The notes under the pieces were generated by a model. It was not told where the DNA came from. It saw nothing but the letters and a program-made list of their open reading frames with translations, and did not search any database. A DNA stretch of 64,000 bases. Origin: Sialis fuliginosa. Taxonomy: Eukaryota; Arthropoda; Insecta; Megaloptera; Sialidae. The position numbers and the translations under genes are program-made. How positions within the stretch are numbered: the stretch's first letter is position 1; every line of letters starts with the position of its first letter. Positions 34,702 to 46,966 of the stretch are shown here, in pieces. The stretch covers positions 14,508,001-14,572,000 of the forward strand of contig OY540820.1 of assembly GCA_961205875.1 (NCBI GenBank), read 5' to 3'.

Positions 34702-36284
34702 GTTAGTTATTTTATATTTAAAACATCTATTTCTGTTTTTGTACTGTGTATTCTAAAACAATGTTTTGTTAGGATAGTTTGCTTCTTATACTTTCTAATT
34801 TTAGACTGATAGAAAACGTTTAAATATGAATATTAAAGTTTAATATTATTTTATGATAGCAGTAAAGTGATTCTGAGCAACTTTCGATCAAGGAAATATA
34901 AAACTTAAGCTAACGATTCGATTAAATAAAATATAATTATAAAAAATAGCGACATTTAAAAATTGTTAAGGAAATGGAATGCGATTATAAAACAAGATAA
35001 TTAGTTTTGTTAATCGCAACGGTTGATTGCTGGAATCGCCGAAAATTTGCTAACGTGGACGCTACATCTAGTCAAAATATTAGTGTTTTTGTATTTTTCT
35101 ATAAATTACTTAATTATTGTTTTTTTTTGCGAATAATCTCTATTTATTATTACTATATATGTTCCTATATTAACATAAAAAATCTTATTATATATATATA
35201 AATATAGGTATACGTATAATTACAATAGAAATCATTAAGAATTATAATAAAAGTTCTAGTGTCATATTTTAGTCATGTATAAATATTTTCAGTGTTTTTT
35301 TTCTCTTTGCTTTACCAATATTATTATTAAAATGCAACCAAATTAAATTTCCAGACTCGTCTGTTGCTTCAACAGAATAATTTTTTTATGCAGTCCTTGA
35401 AATAACCGTTAAAAATAAGAAACGTGACATTTATGACTTTATGCAAAACTTCTATTAGTGAATTATATTTAAATAAAAATTATTATATAACATATAATTT
35501 TGCTTTAGTCATAGTCATTAATGTCAGGAAATTTTAGTTGCACCACTAATAGAAACAATCAATTATTATTCAAGTTCAATTCATTTCCAAAAAAAAAATA
35601 AATACATAAATTCTACTCGCAAAATAACATCAAAAACTTTGTACTGAATAAATCTTAAATATACTAACTTGCATTCTTCGAAATGAACACATAAATTCCG
35701 TTCCAATTATTACTAAAATATTCTAAGCTGCATTTTCTCTAGTTTCAACATCAAAAATATGTAAATATTTTCGTGTAAGACGCAAGATTATAATAATTTA
35801 ACGCTCTGCTAAAAAATTTCACATTGCATTAAAACAAGTAGAGCGTTGCCAAAACGAAATCCGTACAGAAGTTTGTTAAATGCACCCAATATCTACTGCT
35901 CTATAAATATGTCAAATTGGTTTTATTTACCGAACAGAATGACAGCATAACATTATATTTAACACGCTACGAAAATAGTCATAGAAAGACGCGACCTTGT
36001 CTCGTGGGACAGCATGTGCAAGGGATTTATTAACACGTGCACTGCCAACTTATATTGGGTTTTATCTCGTCTTACGTCTTAATGTAATTTTATATTCTGG
36101 CATTAATAATTTGATTGCAAGTAAAAGTAAACCAAAATTTTCCTGCGCGATGTTTTCAGTGTTTTACCTATTGTATATTTTTCTACACAGACCAAATTCT
36201 TAGATGATATAACATAATTCATAAAAGCATAACAAAATGATTTTGCTTTACTTATTTCCGCGGTATTATTTAGGAGTTCAAAAA

Positions 36285-36360
36285 AATTTGCAAGCTTCAA
36301 AACACTTTCAAACGAGGTATCAAACTTATATGACAGTTCTCTTTGAATTTTTAACAGATA
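36285..36360 (+). repeat. fragment of the GCTAGC-ended MITE B
   Basis: The run acactttcaaacgaggtatc followed by aaacttatatgacagttctc matches internal and sub-terminal sequence of MITE B copies at 40141, 49813 and 51968. Truncated at both ends. Confidence 0.5.
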
Positions 36361-38394
36361 GTTTCAGGCGCAGTAAGTTGATTTTTACTGTTTTAATGTT
36401 TAGAGATCGTAATTTTACATGTTCAGTTAAAGTCTCTATTTTATATAATTTACGAGATATTTTACTGTGACTGGAACCATAAAAAAATAATAGAAACAAT
36501 AAACTAGGAGTGTTTTCTGTTGTTTTATTTTTATTTTTATCTTAAAAAGTTACAAAAATTTCGGTGTGGATGAGGGGCCCCTTTTGATAGGAAGTCCGAC
36601 ACTGGCTTTGATCCTGCTTGCGTGCAAAGTTATCCTGCGGGATTTGAGTCTTGTATTTAAAGGGTTCATTAATAGTTTTAATTATTTACTTATTAATTAA
36701 CACGTTTACAGACAAGAGTGTATTTATTATATAACCCGTTTAGAACAAAGTGTTTTTTGTTTTTGTATTTTATTTCATGTTCAACACGTATACTGCAATA
36801 CTATTTAGTCATATTGAAAACTTCAAATTAACAGTTTTAATTATACTTATTAATTAAGTCAAGTATGTTAGATGTAAATGAGTTTAAATAAAACAGTACT
36901 TTCTTGTAATTAGATTGCAAATATGTCGTAGGCAGGTGAAAATTATCATATAAATATGATAAGTATTTAATAACAACTTTTAAACGCCCTTAGATATATT
37001 TATTTAATAGGTCTTCAATGTCGTGCGGAATATTTGTACTTTTAAAAAAAAATTATAAAGTATTATATAACGACATACATTAGTATATAAATATATTTAA
37101 TAGTTTTGATACACATTAGAAATGTATCTATGTATATTTTATGTATTAGTGTCCTAGCGTCAAATTACAACCCTTTATCTCGCAAGAATTAAAATGATCC
37201 ACTAACAGTAACATATAACGTATAAAATATTATTTTGGTGACAGATAGGGAGTAATTCAAATGAATGATTTTTTACAAATAATTTATTTCAAAATTCGAA
37301 ATAGCAGGATGGAAAATTTATTCTTGCCATGCCAATTATCGGTTTACAAGAATCTTACAAATGTTCTAACAAAATTGTGAATATTTGTTTTTAACTAATT
37401 AATTACTTATCTCTAAAGATTGATTTTTAAAGGTTTGAATTCAATCAAATTAAGTTTTTTGTGATTTAAATATTATTGGTTTTTTAAGGGCGTCCACATT
37501 TTCAACAGTTCAGTGTCCCCTCTCTTCCAATAATTACTAATTTTTCAAATAATCCTATTAAGTAGGAAAATAAATATTTAAGTCATATAAAAGAGTTATA
37601 TACTGCGTGTAATAACTTTAAGGGCATATTAAAATATTATCGAAGGAATTTTGTATTTTTATTTATTTATTGGTAATATATTGACTTTATCTAGTTCTGA
37701 AACTTATGTTAAATTTTACCGACCACCCCGTAACTCCCTTCCAGTGTATTTTATCATGAATTGTTAGTAGCCCACGAACGCCTAATATCTTAAGACGGCC
37801 CTGGCAGCCATGGGTCCTCTGCTACGTCCCTGCTATATTTGAATTATGAGTAGGTAGATACAGTACACTTTAATTGATATTTTATAAAAAAAAAACTATG
37901 GTACTTACAATTAGTTCCATCGGACTTAAACCAAAAGAAGAGTTGTATGTTGTTGTAGGTATATACTTAATAATTTTTAACACGACAAAAAGTATTTAAA
38001 AAAATAGTATACACTCACATTGAGTATGAATATTTATAATAAAATGTCATTGAACTAAACAGAATCTGACTTATAAATAATTTAAAATATATTTAGCCTG
38101 TTTATACTGTACAATATAAATATTTTGTTATCACATTACTGTAAGGGGCATGTGCAACGGTGATTTTATATTGACCAAATATACTTCGTTAATAACTCGA
38201 CCAATTTTGTCAACAATATAATATAACTGTAGCACATACGGTTAAAATGTGGACTGGTTATTTATCGAATCTTCTGGCGCCGAAATAAATTTAATTATTT
38301 TTCTTATATTTTATTTATGAATAAATTCGAATTTTTCATGCCCTTTATTATTTAATTGATACACAATTTCTTGCACTGGCTATGGTGTCCAGCC

Positions 38395-38997
38395 GACAGA
38401 GCTCTAGTCTGGGAGCTTTTTTTGGTCATCGTTAAAAAATGATTTTTTTTAGAATTTTTAGTGCTGAAATCTTTAGTCTTGAGGCCCGCCACAGGATGTG
38501 GGGGTTACGTTTTGAATTGTCTGCTTATGGAAACTGATTCAATTCGTTTTATTTTGCTCTTTTATTTAGTTTTTGATAATGGTTCCAAAATGTCTTTTTT
38601 AGAATCATATTTTCATTTTCGTCTTATGGTCACAATAGTTATTGTTGAGATATTGCTGGACATTAAGCGAAATTAGGCAGTCGCCTAGGGTTCAAAGGAC
38701 TTAGGGACGTATTTAAAAAAAAAGTTAGATATTAAAAATAAGCTAATATTTTTTTCTAAATAAAGAACCAAAAATCGCTTCAGCTTCTTATGGGTTCATG
38801 AAGTTTATTAATTGATATGTTTTGCTAACTCATGGCCCACATATCCTATCACGAATCCCCACATCCTATCATGGGCCTCCAGGTCAGAATTTTCAACGGG
38901 TCCTCTCCTGCTAAAAAACATATGACAGTTTTTTTGACGACGACCAAAAAAAGTTCGGGACCCTCTTAAACCCGAGCTGCCAAGCTAGAGTTCTGTC
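38395..38997. mobile_element. element with GACAGAGCTCTAG inverted ends
   Basis: The left end gacagagctctagtctggga and right end caagctagagttctgtc are imperfect inverted repeats. Inner gagctttttttggtcatcg also pairs with cgacgaccaaaaaaagttc. Length is about 600 bases, with no transposase seen. A fragment with the same ggagctttttttgtcgtcgt motif lies near 53424. The superfamily is not assigned. Confidence 0.6.
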
Positions 38998-40140
38998 AGT
39001 CTCTCTTTTGTAGGGAGCATGCTTTAATTATTTTAAATGTGTCATGAAAATATAAAACTTGATTTAAAGAACAAGCAAAATCGATTGAAAACAAAAAAAA
39101 ACCAAAACGAAACTCATAGATTTCAGACTAGAAATGTTTTTGGGAAAAAGGCGTGTTTTTAATTTTATTAGAAGATCGTTATATATTACACCTGTATTTA
39201 TTATAGATTATACTTGAATACTCTATCATTAAATAAAGATTTTCTTGTTATGGTTTCCTGTTTGATATTTATGATCTAGTTCTACATTTTAATAATAAAT
39301 TCAAATTTTCATACACATAACTAAATATCAACTTTAAAATTATTATAACATATAAAATAAAATGGATTAAAATGCAATCAATATCTCAAATATTATAAAT
39401 AAATATGAAATACATATTTTTATTACCTACCATATACATTTTTTCAAATATTTTCGCGACTGTCAACTAAAATAATCTTGTAAAAATATACAGTGGTTTT
39501 TATGTCACTATATATTTTCTTCACGTTGAAATGTTTTTGAAGTTGATTAATTAAAACAAAGAATAAACATTTCAGAAATACGGTTTGCTAAACCAAAACA
39601 CATTATATCGATATTATACAAAATTTACTTTGATGTGGGATTTACTTTATAAACAAATGAAATCTATAATAACAATGGTACATTTAGTACTATCTAGTAG
39701 TGTTTACTTTAAATAAAAATAAAAATTATGACTACATATACACGTTAAATTTTCTTTTGTTACCACGTTATTTTATTTTCATTAGTATATAATTAATCGT
39801 GCAATAAATAATAATTGTAACTCATTGTTCGGAATTGAACTAAAAATATATCTCAACATGTTCAAGTTCATAGTTCCTTGCAAAATAGTGGTATAAAGGC
39901 AAATATTTGATTTAGAATTTTTGACAGATACCTAGTATTTAAATAATCTTCTATTATAATAGTCTAATTAAATTAGAAAATATGTGACAAATGGAATTAA
40001 TATTTGCCTCAATTATTTTAGGGCTTACCGATGACAATTGATGGCATGTATGTATTTAATTAAATATCAAAAATGCAAGGCTGTAAACCTACGATAAATA
40101 AAAAATCAATATTTTGAATAAGTAAAATTGATAGTTCTTT

Positions 40141-40415
40141 GTCCGCTATTATAAAAGAGCTAACAAATTTGCTAGCTATTAATTCTGTGGTAGTATGTAT
40201 GGATTAGTTATGGAATTTAGAGCAGTGATACTTCAACTTATTGTAATACAGTTGGCGACTCTGACTATACAAAATAATTTTCATAATATCGCCACTGTTT
40301 TAATACCGTTGGTGTTTACATACCACACGTGTGCGAAAATTGTCAAACACTTCATGAAACTTCAAGAGAACTGTCAGATAAGTTTGAAACCTCATTTGAA
40401 AGCAAAATTAGAGTT
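40141..40415 (+). mobile_element. MITE B (GCTAGC-rich ends), copy 1
   Basis: It starts gtccgctattataaaagagc and shares about 270 bases with the copy at 49813-50106, including ggaatttagagcagtgata and gtgtgcgaaaattgtcaaa-like blocks. The right inverted end is worn. The open frame inside is not a gene: the related copy breaks and changes it without codon-level constraint. Confidence 0.65.
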
Positions 40416-40472
40416 CTAATAACAGTACACAAAAAAACATAAATTAATTCATAGCCGAGCATCAACAAGTAC

Positions 40473-40938
40473 TAGGGTTTGCAATCCCGCAGACTTTTTT
40501 TTCCCGCGGGAATTTTGCGGGAAATCTGCAAATCCCGCGGGATCCCGCAGTTTTCCCAAAATTTTTATTATTCATGCTTAAAATTACTATTATTTAGTTA
40601 ACATGACAATTAAATAATGAAAAATAGTTTCATAGCGGTAACATATGATACATACACGTAACATGTACCGTATAGACCGACGTAAAATCCATAAAATACA
40701 CCTGTGAATAGGAGATTGTCTAATATGTTAGGTACAAGTACAAGATGCATCTCAACCTTAATTTTTTTTTCAAAATTGTTACCTTTTTTATCCATATTTA
40801 CGCTTTATAAGTATTCAAAACGCACGCAACCTACAAATTTAATGTTCAAAAAATTCCGCGCGGATCCCGCATTTTCAGTGCGGGATCCGCAGATCTCCAA
40901 AACTTGCGGGATCCCGCATTGCGGGATTGCAAACCATA
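40473..40938. mobile_element. hAT-type MITE with GC-rich ends
   Basis: The 466-base element begins tagggtttgcaatcccgc and ends gcgggattgcaaaccata. A perfect 8-bp duplication, acaagtac, flanks it (40465-40472 and 40939-40946). Both ends carry several cccgcggg / gcgggatcccgc repeats in otherwise AT-rich DNA. No coding capacity. The 8-bp duplication and GGGTTTGCAA ends fit hAT. Confidence 0.82.
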
Positions 40939-41729
40939 ACAAGTACAAATTGATAAATAAAAAAACCACGAGCAAATAATCAAGGGTCGGGTAAAAAAAA
41001 ACTATTATAAACCATTCGAGGGCCGTAGTTTGGGATTCGCTGCGAAATACCATAATGTTGTATTCACTTCCACGTAACATTAAAATCAAGATACCTTTTT
41101 TTTAGATTTTTCTAACACAAATACACTTATGATCAAACATCTGCAGGCAATGACCCAACCTTGATAAACTTAACAGTATCATATTAAAGATAAAAATATA
41201 AAATTCAGGTCATATATCACATCTGCCATATGTACTTTAATTACTCCCAAAAACATTCCATACTGCTGCCACTGTTACTCGCACACCAGGTGCTTGAGTA
41301 CAAGAACCAGCCAGGTTAATTGTGACTTAAATGTCTAGAAATTGAAACCACCGCCTGAGGGGTTAAGAAATCATCGTGTATTGGGCATTATAATATCATA
41401 TTAATCGTATGCTTTATTATTAATACTACCGTATTTTATATATGTATATTTAGGTGTAATTTGACGTCCTAAATCGGCATTTTTATTGTCATTTCATAAA
41501 AGAATCTATAATTATGAGTAATTATTTTCTTTTTTTTCGATAGACTCTCGATTTATGTTTTAACAAGTTGTCATAAAAGTTGATAGTTTTATTCAGAATG
41601 TTTTTTAACTGTTAAAATACGTTTGTTGAAAATGTTGACTTAATATTAATATTTAATATTTTCTTATCCCTTTAGTTACGGGCTTTTTTTAACAAGCATA
41701 TGTGAAATTGTTAATATAAGAATGTACTC

Positions 41730-41921
41730 TTAAATCTTGGCTCTTTACAGAAACGGTCTCCGTCATCGCTTCGACCTTGCAAATCTATTACATGTTAGCT
41801 GCGTCAAAACGCAGCTCCGTTTCGACGCAGCTAACATGCCACTTATATTGAATCACATATAATAGATTTGCAAGATCGAAGCGGTGACGGAGACCGTTTC
41901 TGTAAAGTGCCAAAGCTTTAA
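41730..41921. mobile_element. palindromic MITE C, copy 1
   Basis: Arms of about 60 bases: cttggctctttacagaaacg extends through gtctccgtcatcgcttcgac and pairs with the arm ending cggagaccgtttctgtaaag. An inner palindrome (catgttagctgcgtc / gacgcagctaacatg) nests inside, so nearly the whole element can fold on itself. A reverse copy lies near 42640-42822. Confidence 0.7.
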
Positions 41922-42639
41922 TCCAATTATATTATTTTTTTTGGATAAAGAGTTTATTATCATATTAAGAAAATATTGTTTTCGTTATATGTATATAAAA
42001 CGAGAATTATCTTGGCTCAAGTCACTTTTGTCTTGTATATCTTAATAACGTTATCTTCTATGTTATCTTAAAAGTAAAGTAATTTGTAATAAAACAGGTA
42101 TCATACATTCTATATATATATCTAGATAATAAATATCACTTAAAAATAATTTCTACAATTATTTATTTAACTTTTTATTATATTAATCATGTTTTCTTTT
42201 AAATGCGGGCCCCCGAAGCAACCATATACAATCAGCTATATTGTAATTATTTGAATTATGTATGTATATGAGGTAACATTATTCATATAATACGAACGTC
42301 TTGAAAGAAATGATTTACGTTAAAATAATGTGTCATTTATTTAATTGTGAAGATTTACAATATGTACAATTCCTTGCGGTTATATTCACTTATCTTCAGT
42401 TCCAGTTATTTGTATTGTTTGTATATTCATATACAATTGTATATTTATATATCTACTATAATGCTATGCATATATAATATGTACATTGTTATATAAATAT
42501 TTATCTGGCACAAGTTGTTCAGAAACCAATCATTAAAATATGGAAACGTAACTGTAAAATATGCTCTTTATTATAACTGACAATGAGAACAAAAATTCTA
42601 AAGTTTATATGTAAAATATTAAAAATGAATTTCTGGTGT

Positions 42640-42822
42640 TAAAATTGACGCGTTCAAACATTGTAACGATTTGCAAATCTGATATATACGATTCAACACA
42701 AGTGGCATGTTAGCTGCGTCGAAACGGTGCTGCGTTTTGACGTAGCTAACATGTAATAGATTTGCAAGGTCGAAGCGGTGATGGAAACCGTTTCTGTAAA
42801 GTAACAAGTCTTTAAACCTTGG
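42640..42822. mobile_element. palindromic MITE C, copy 2 (reverse, diverged)
   Basis: The core (gcatgttagctgcgtcgaaa, gtagctaacatgtaatagat) and one outer arm (gaagcggtgatggaaaccgt) match copy 1 in the opposite orientation. The other outer arm is poorly conserved. The small minus-strand frame inside is a by-product of the palindrome. Confidence 0.65.
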
Positions 42823-42954
42823 TATGATAGCTTCATTGCCATATCCAAAAGATAAGAGGAACTATGTGATCATTTCTGAAAGCAGAAAAAAATTTGTTCT
42901 TCGATTTCAAAATTTTCACTTGATCTTTCCATTTCAGATTAAGGCAAACAATTT

Positions 42955-43188
42955 TTGTTCCGTGTCTGTCTGATTGTACTCTGTTCGTTTGTATGAGACT
43001 TGTAGACTCGGGAATTACTTAACCGATTTCAATGCGGTTTTCACCAATAGTTTAATAATTTTTGTGCATGTTCGTGGATATGTTAGGTGGGTATGTTGGA
43101 TGGGCATATTGGGTGGGCATGTTGAATATTTTAGATCACTATGATTTTGTGGATATTAATCCGGGTAACACCGGATTCAATGTACTAG
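42955..43188 (+). mobile_element. Helitron-like 3' part
   Basis: The segment ends with a perfect hairpin (aatccgggtaacaccggatt) followed by caatgtaCTAG and a T, the Helitron 3' pattern. Upstream lie ctgtctgattgtactctgtt and gggaattacttaaccgattt, typical of insect Helitron bodies. It also carries imperfect tandem ggtgggcatgttg-like units near 43080-43130. The 5' terminus is unresolved. Confidence 0.55.
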
Positions 43189-44082
43189 TAAATAATAAAA
43201 GAAAATTTGGCGTGAAGTTGTAGTATTATACGAGTATAGTATATCTATGCAGTTGTTTTGTTTCTGATGTGAACACAAATTAGTGAAACATTATAGTCAT
43301 GAGGATTAATATTAAGAAGACCCAATTTATATACCTATATACCTACAAAATTACAATAGGTAGGCTAAAATCGATTTTTTGATTGAACTAAAAAAAGATA
43401 AAAAATTCAGCAGGTACTTATAGAAATTTAAAAAAGCAAATATGTTTTAGGACAGCTTGGTTCAATAACATTGATGTAAGTGAATGTTATTACCAGTTAA
43501 TAAAATATCTAGAGTAGATAAAATGACGTCTTACTTATGTTGTACTTTATTAAATTATAAATCAACTAGATTTTTATAATGTAGATATATTAAATATATA
43601 CATTTGTATGTAAATCATACACATACATATATATATATATATTATATTTGTTCATATGTATGTGTAATGTGTGTAAACATATCGATGATAGAATGATTTT
43701 AACATTTCAAACGTTACTAAAATTTATATTTACTGAATACAAGAATACATATTGTTTCATAAATAATTGTTACGTAAGTTTTCTAGTGCACACCCAAATA
43801 AATATCAAGGTCATTATTTTTTTCTCTAAAATTTATTAGTTTAAATATAATTTTATGCGTATTATAACATACGGAATTTTACACATATTGTATCTAAAAT
43901 TTAAGGAATAAGATGCAGTAATTTTAAGTAATTTACATTAATATATTTATTGTTAAGTTCGCGGTATTGCATAAAAAGATTTAATTAAATTTGATTAAAT
44001 AACAAGCACTTTAAAAAAATATGACAGTGATAATGTAAAAAAAAAACAACGATATTAGTTAAAAGAGTTACAATTTACAACA

Positions 44083-44925
44083 ATTTTAGTCGATATTTGT
44101 GTGACGAGTTGAAGTTCACTGCAGGAAATTTCACTAAAAAATTTAGAATTTTTGATTTCGTTAAAAGTATGTTTATTGTATAGAAAATGACGTGAAAAGT
44201 TGTTTGTTTCAAACCGCAGGTCTGTATCTCAAACCGTTCTCGAGATATAGCCTCTCAAAGTTTTAGTTTTTTCAAATTTTTGGAGAAAAAAGGCCATAAC
44301 TTTTGAACGCGTGGTCGGAATTGATTTTAGTTGACGGATTTGAAATCAGCGTGTCAAAATCTATATAATGACATGTATAATACTTTAAAATCCGACAAAA
44401 AATTTTTGGTCAAAAATCGACATTTTTTTAAGGTATACCCCTTTGAATTTTTTTGATTTTTCGCGAATTTTTTTTTTTCGAGTTTTAAGGTATTATACAT
44501 GTCATTATATAGATTTTGACACGCTGATTCCAAATCCGTCAACTAAAATCAATTCCGACCACGCGTTCAAAAGTTATGGCCTTTTTTCTCCAAAAATTTG
44601 AAAAAACTAAAACTTTGAGAGGCTATATCTCGAGAACGGTTTGAGATACAGACCTGCGGTTTGAAACAAACAACTTTTCACGTCATTTTCTATACAATAA
44701 ACATACTTTTAACGAAATCAAAAATTCTAAATTTTTTTGTGAAATTTCCTGCAGTGAATTTCAACTCGTCACACAAATATCGACTGAAATACAAGAAAAT
44801 AAGACGTAGATGTATTATAGTTTTATAATTGAACATGTAAATTAATATTAAATGCTATTTTTGACTTTTGGTTAAAATGTTTGGGTTGCGCATAAAGATG
44901 AATATTCTAATAATATTTTTAAATT
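44083..44925 (-). mobile_element. hAT-type palindromic element, truncated copy
   Basis: The two inverted arms (about 44083-44390 and 44487-44806) and the loop match the element at 32344-33382, but the whole unit is in the opposite orientation. It keeps a sub-terminal block after the right arm (gtaaattaatattaaatgct) shared with the copy at 537-1023. Both terminal CAGTGG ends are missing, and a MITE-B end follows immediately. Confidence 0.75.
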
Positions 44926-44949
44926 ATTTATTTACATACTTTGGTTTTG

Positions 44950-45009
44950 ATACCCCATTTGAAAGTGCTTGCAAGCTAGCAAATTTCGTTAGCTCGTTTA
45001 TAATCCGGA
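44950..45009 (-). repeat. solo end of MITE B
   Basis: The run taccccatttgaaagtgctt followed by gcaagctagcaaattt and gctcgtttataatccgga is the reverse complement of the MITE B left terminus. It directly adjoins the truncated hAT copy, suggesting nested insertion and deletion. Confidence 0.55.
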
Positions 45010-45816
45010 CATTATTCAATTTCTTTATAATACTAGAGATTAGTTTTCTCCACAAATATCAATGGAAAACTTTCGATACATTATACTGTAAAATGTAAAT
45101 TATTAAAAAACGATACAAAACTATTTTTAGCGTTAAACAAAGACTACAGTGTTATTCACTATTAGAAAAAAGTTTGCTCTATTTATTGTAGTAGAGAAAG
45201 AAGTTCTACATTGCTAATTACTGTTTTATGTATTTTAATTATTGGGTCCGTATTTGGGAAAGTATTCGTAAATTATAGTCTCTTGAAAATGATGGATGTT
45301 GAGGTATTTTTAATACGGATAGAGCATGCAATGAAATAGACAATTCGCCATTTATTTTAATATCGTTATTGTCAACACAATTTTTTTCACTTTAAGACGA
45401 TAATGACTAAAGAACAATGAATTTTCCGAAGCAATTAGATATCAAGCAGAATATTATTTTATTATGTTTATTTAAAATATGAAAGTGTCGATTTTCAGGG
45501 AATGATTAACACACAAAAACATTACAAAAGTAAAATAATATTTCGTTATAGAAAATGCTAATACAAAATGTTCACGTAATTGCGTCGTTTTTAAGATATT
45601 TTGAAAAAAAAACAGTTTTTGAATACCTCTCTCTCCCTCCGCACGAGTTTGATGATTTTTTTTTATATAGGACCATCTATATTAGCCAGACCCAATAAAA
45701 AAACGACTTTCATTAAAATTGATTCATATAGCTTCCATTATTCTTCGGATTCAATTTTCTTATTCTTATTTTTGTTCCATAATATCATAAACATAGGTAA
45801 TAATTATTATAATATA
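45010..45816. other. AT-rich spacer
   Basis: Nothing recognised on either strand apart from A/T-rich tracts and a short pyrimidine run near 45630. Confidence 0.5.
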
Positions 45817-46287
45817 CTACATCGGTTGAAAAGTCTTTAGCCTGATATACAGATGGCGATATAAACAAAAAATCCTTATACTTCCAATAGAATACCAACC
45901 TTAACTAGAATACTGTCAAAATTCATGACATTTCATGTACTCTTGTTCAAGTTACAGCCTTTGAAGTACGCTACTTTTTTTATTTTTTTAATCATGGAAA
46001 AAAGTGAATTTCGTTCAAACATTGTTTTTTGATGGGGAAAAATATCGTCCAAACAATATTGAAGGAATTGCGAAATTGAAAATGTGGCTCTCTGACAAAA
46101 GATTTTACTCTAATGAAGAGGTCGAGTTGGAAACATTCGCCTATTTGAGGGACTTGACGCGAACCACTATAAAAATGTTAGAGGATCGTTGGAACAAATG
46201 CATTACTCTAGATGGAAGAATACAAGACTTTTTTAATAAAAAAATCGTTTTTTCATTGTTAGGCCAAAAACTTTTCAGCTCCTGTAG
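45817..46287 (+). mobile_element. mariner deletion derivative keeping both transposase ends
   Basis: The 471-base element begins ctacatcggttgaaaagtct and ends cttttcagctcctgtag, imperfect mariner-type inverted repeats, flanked by TA on both sides (45815-45816 and 46288-46289). Inside, the start of a mariner transposase (MEKSEFRS, then HCFLMGKNIVQ after a frame change) is followed directly by its C-terminus (KMWLSDKRFYSNEEVELETF, then LEDRWNKCITLDG). The central region with the DDD residues is deleted. It cannot encode transposase but has intact-looking ends. Confidence 0.85.
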
Positions 46288-46736
46288 TATGTATCATGTA
46301 CCTATATAAATAATTAATAATGATTATAATCGGTGCAGTCCGACTCTGTTAATTATATTAGACATCCAGTTATGATATCAAATATCCAATTTGATACTAG
46401 GTATAGTGTTTTTTGCTAATTTAGCTGTCGACTGTCGATATTATTAAGTTGTTATATATTTAACACTTATACAAAACGGAAAAATGTCGTTCTGTTGAAA
46501 GGCAATTAAAAAACTTATAGCCTACGAGTATGAAGAACAAATATTTGCAAAAATACAAAACACTTAAGTAAATATTAAAGACCTGTTATTTTTATCTACC
46601 AATGATGTCCAAGTTCATTGCATGAAAATAATTTACCTACGTATAGTGCATTTAAATGGTAGATCTTAAAAAATCTGACATACAGAAGAAAAATTAGCTA
46701 ACTAATATTTTATATCGTCAAATTTGATAATATAAT

Positions 46737-46966
46737 AATTAATAAATAAATTATACTAATAATTAGTTTAAATGTCCACAATTTTGACACCTATTGGCCG
46801 ATTGTCATCAAATCACGCTATAAGACAGTTAAATGTATATAGATTAATATTCATAAATGGTAGTATTCAAATATCAACACATATTTCTAATTCAGTACAT
46901 TTAATTAAAAATTTGCCATCACTGGGGTCTTTGCCAAGACTGGTGCCAATACCTTATGATATATTT
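46737..46966 (-). repeat. dispersed repeat G, copy Y
   Basis: Near-identical reverse copy of 29475-29695, ending ccaagactggtgccaatacc. The 89-codon frame across it is a by-product of the repeat, not a gene. Confidence 0.7.

Larger units (their letters stand above)
34702..40140. other. AT-rich DNA with scattered repeat fragments
   Basis: No coding frame resembles a known protein. Elements recognised inside are a MITE-B fragment near 36285-36360 and the inverted-repeat element at 38395-38997. The rest is low-complexity AT-rich sequence in which I see nothing specific. Confidence 0.5.
40939..44082. other. AT-rich DNA with palindromic MITEs and a Helitron end
   Basis: No protein gene is recognised. 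Structured parts are the palindromic MITEs near 41730 and 42640 and the Helitron tail ending at 43188, entered separately. The remainder is AT-rich low-complexity sequence. Confidence 0.5.

Noticed and set aside
40195..40419. 74-codon frame near 40.2 kb
   Set aside because: It lies in a MITE B copy; the related copy at 49.8 kb encodes a different, broken frame.
46004..46309. 101-codon frame near 46 kb as a possible host gene
   Set aside because: Its content is the two ends of a mariner transposase inside an element with matching inverted ends and TA flanks.
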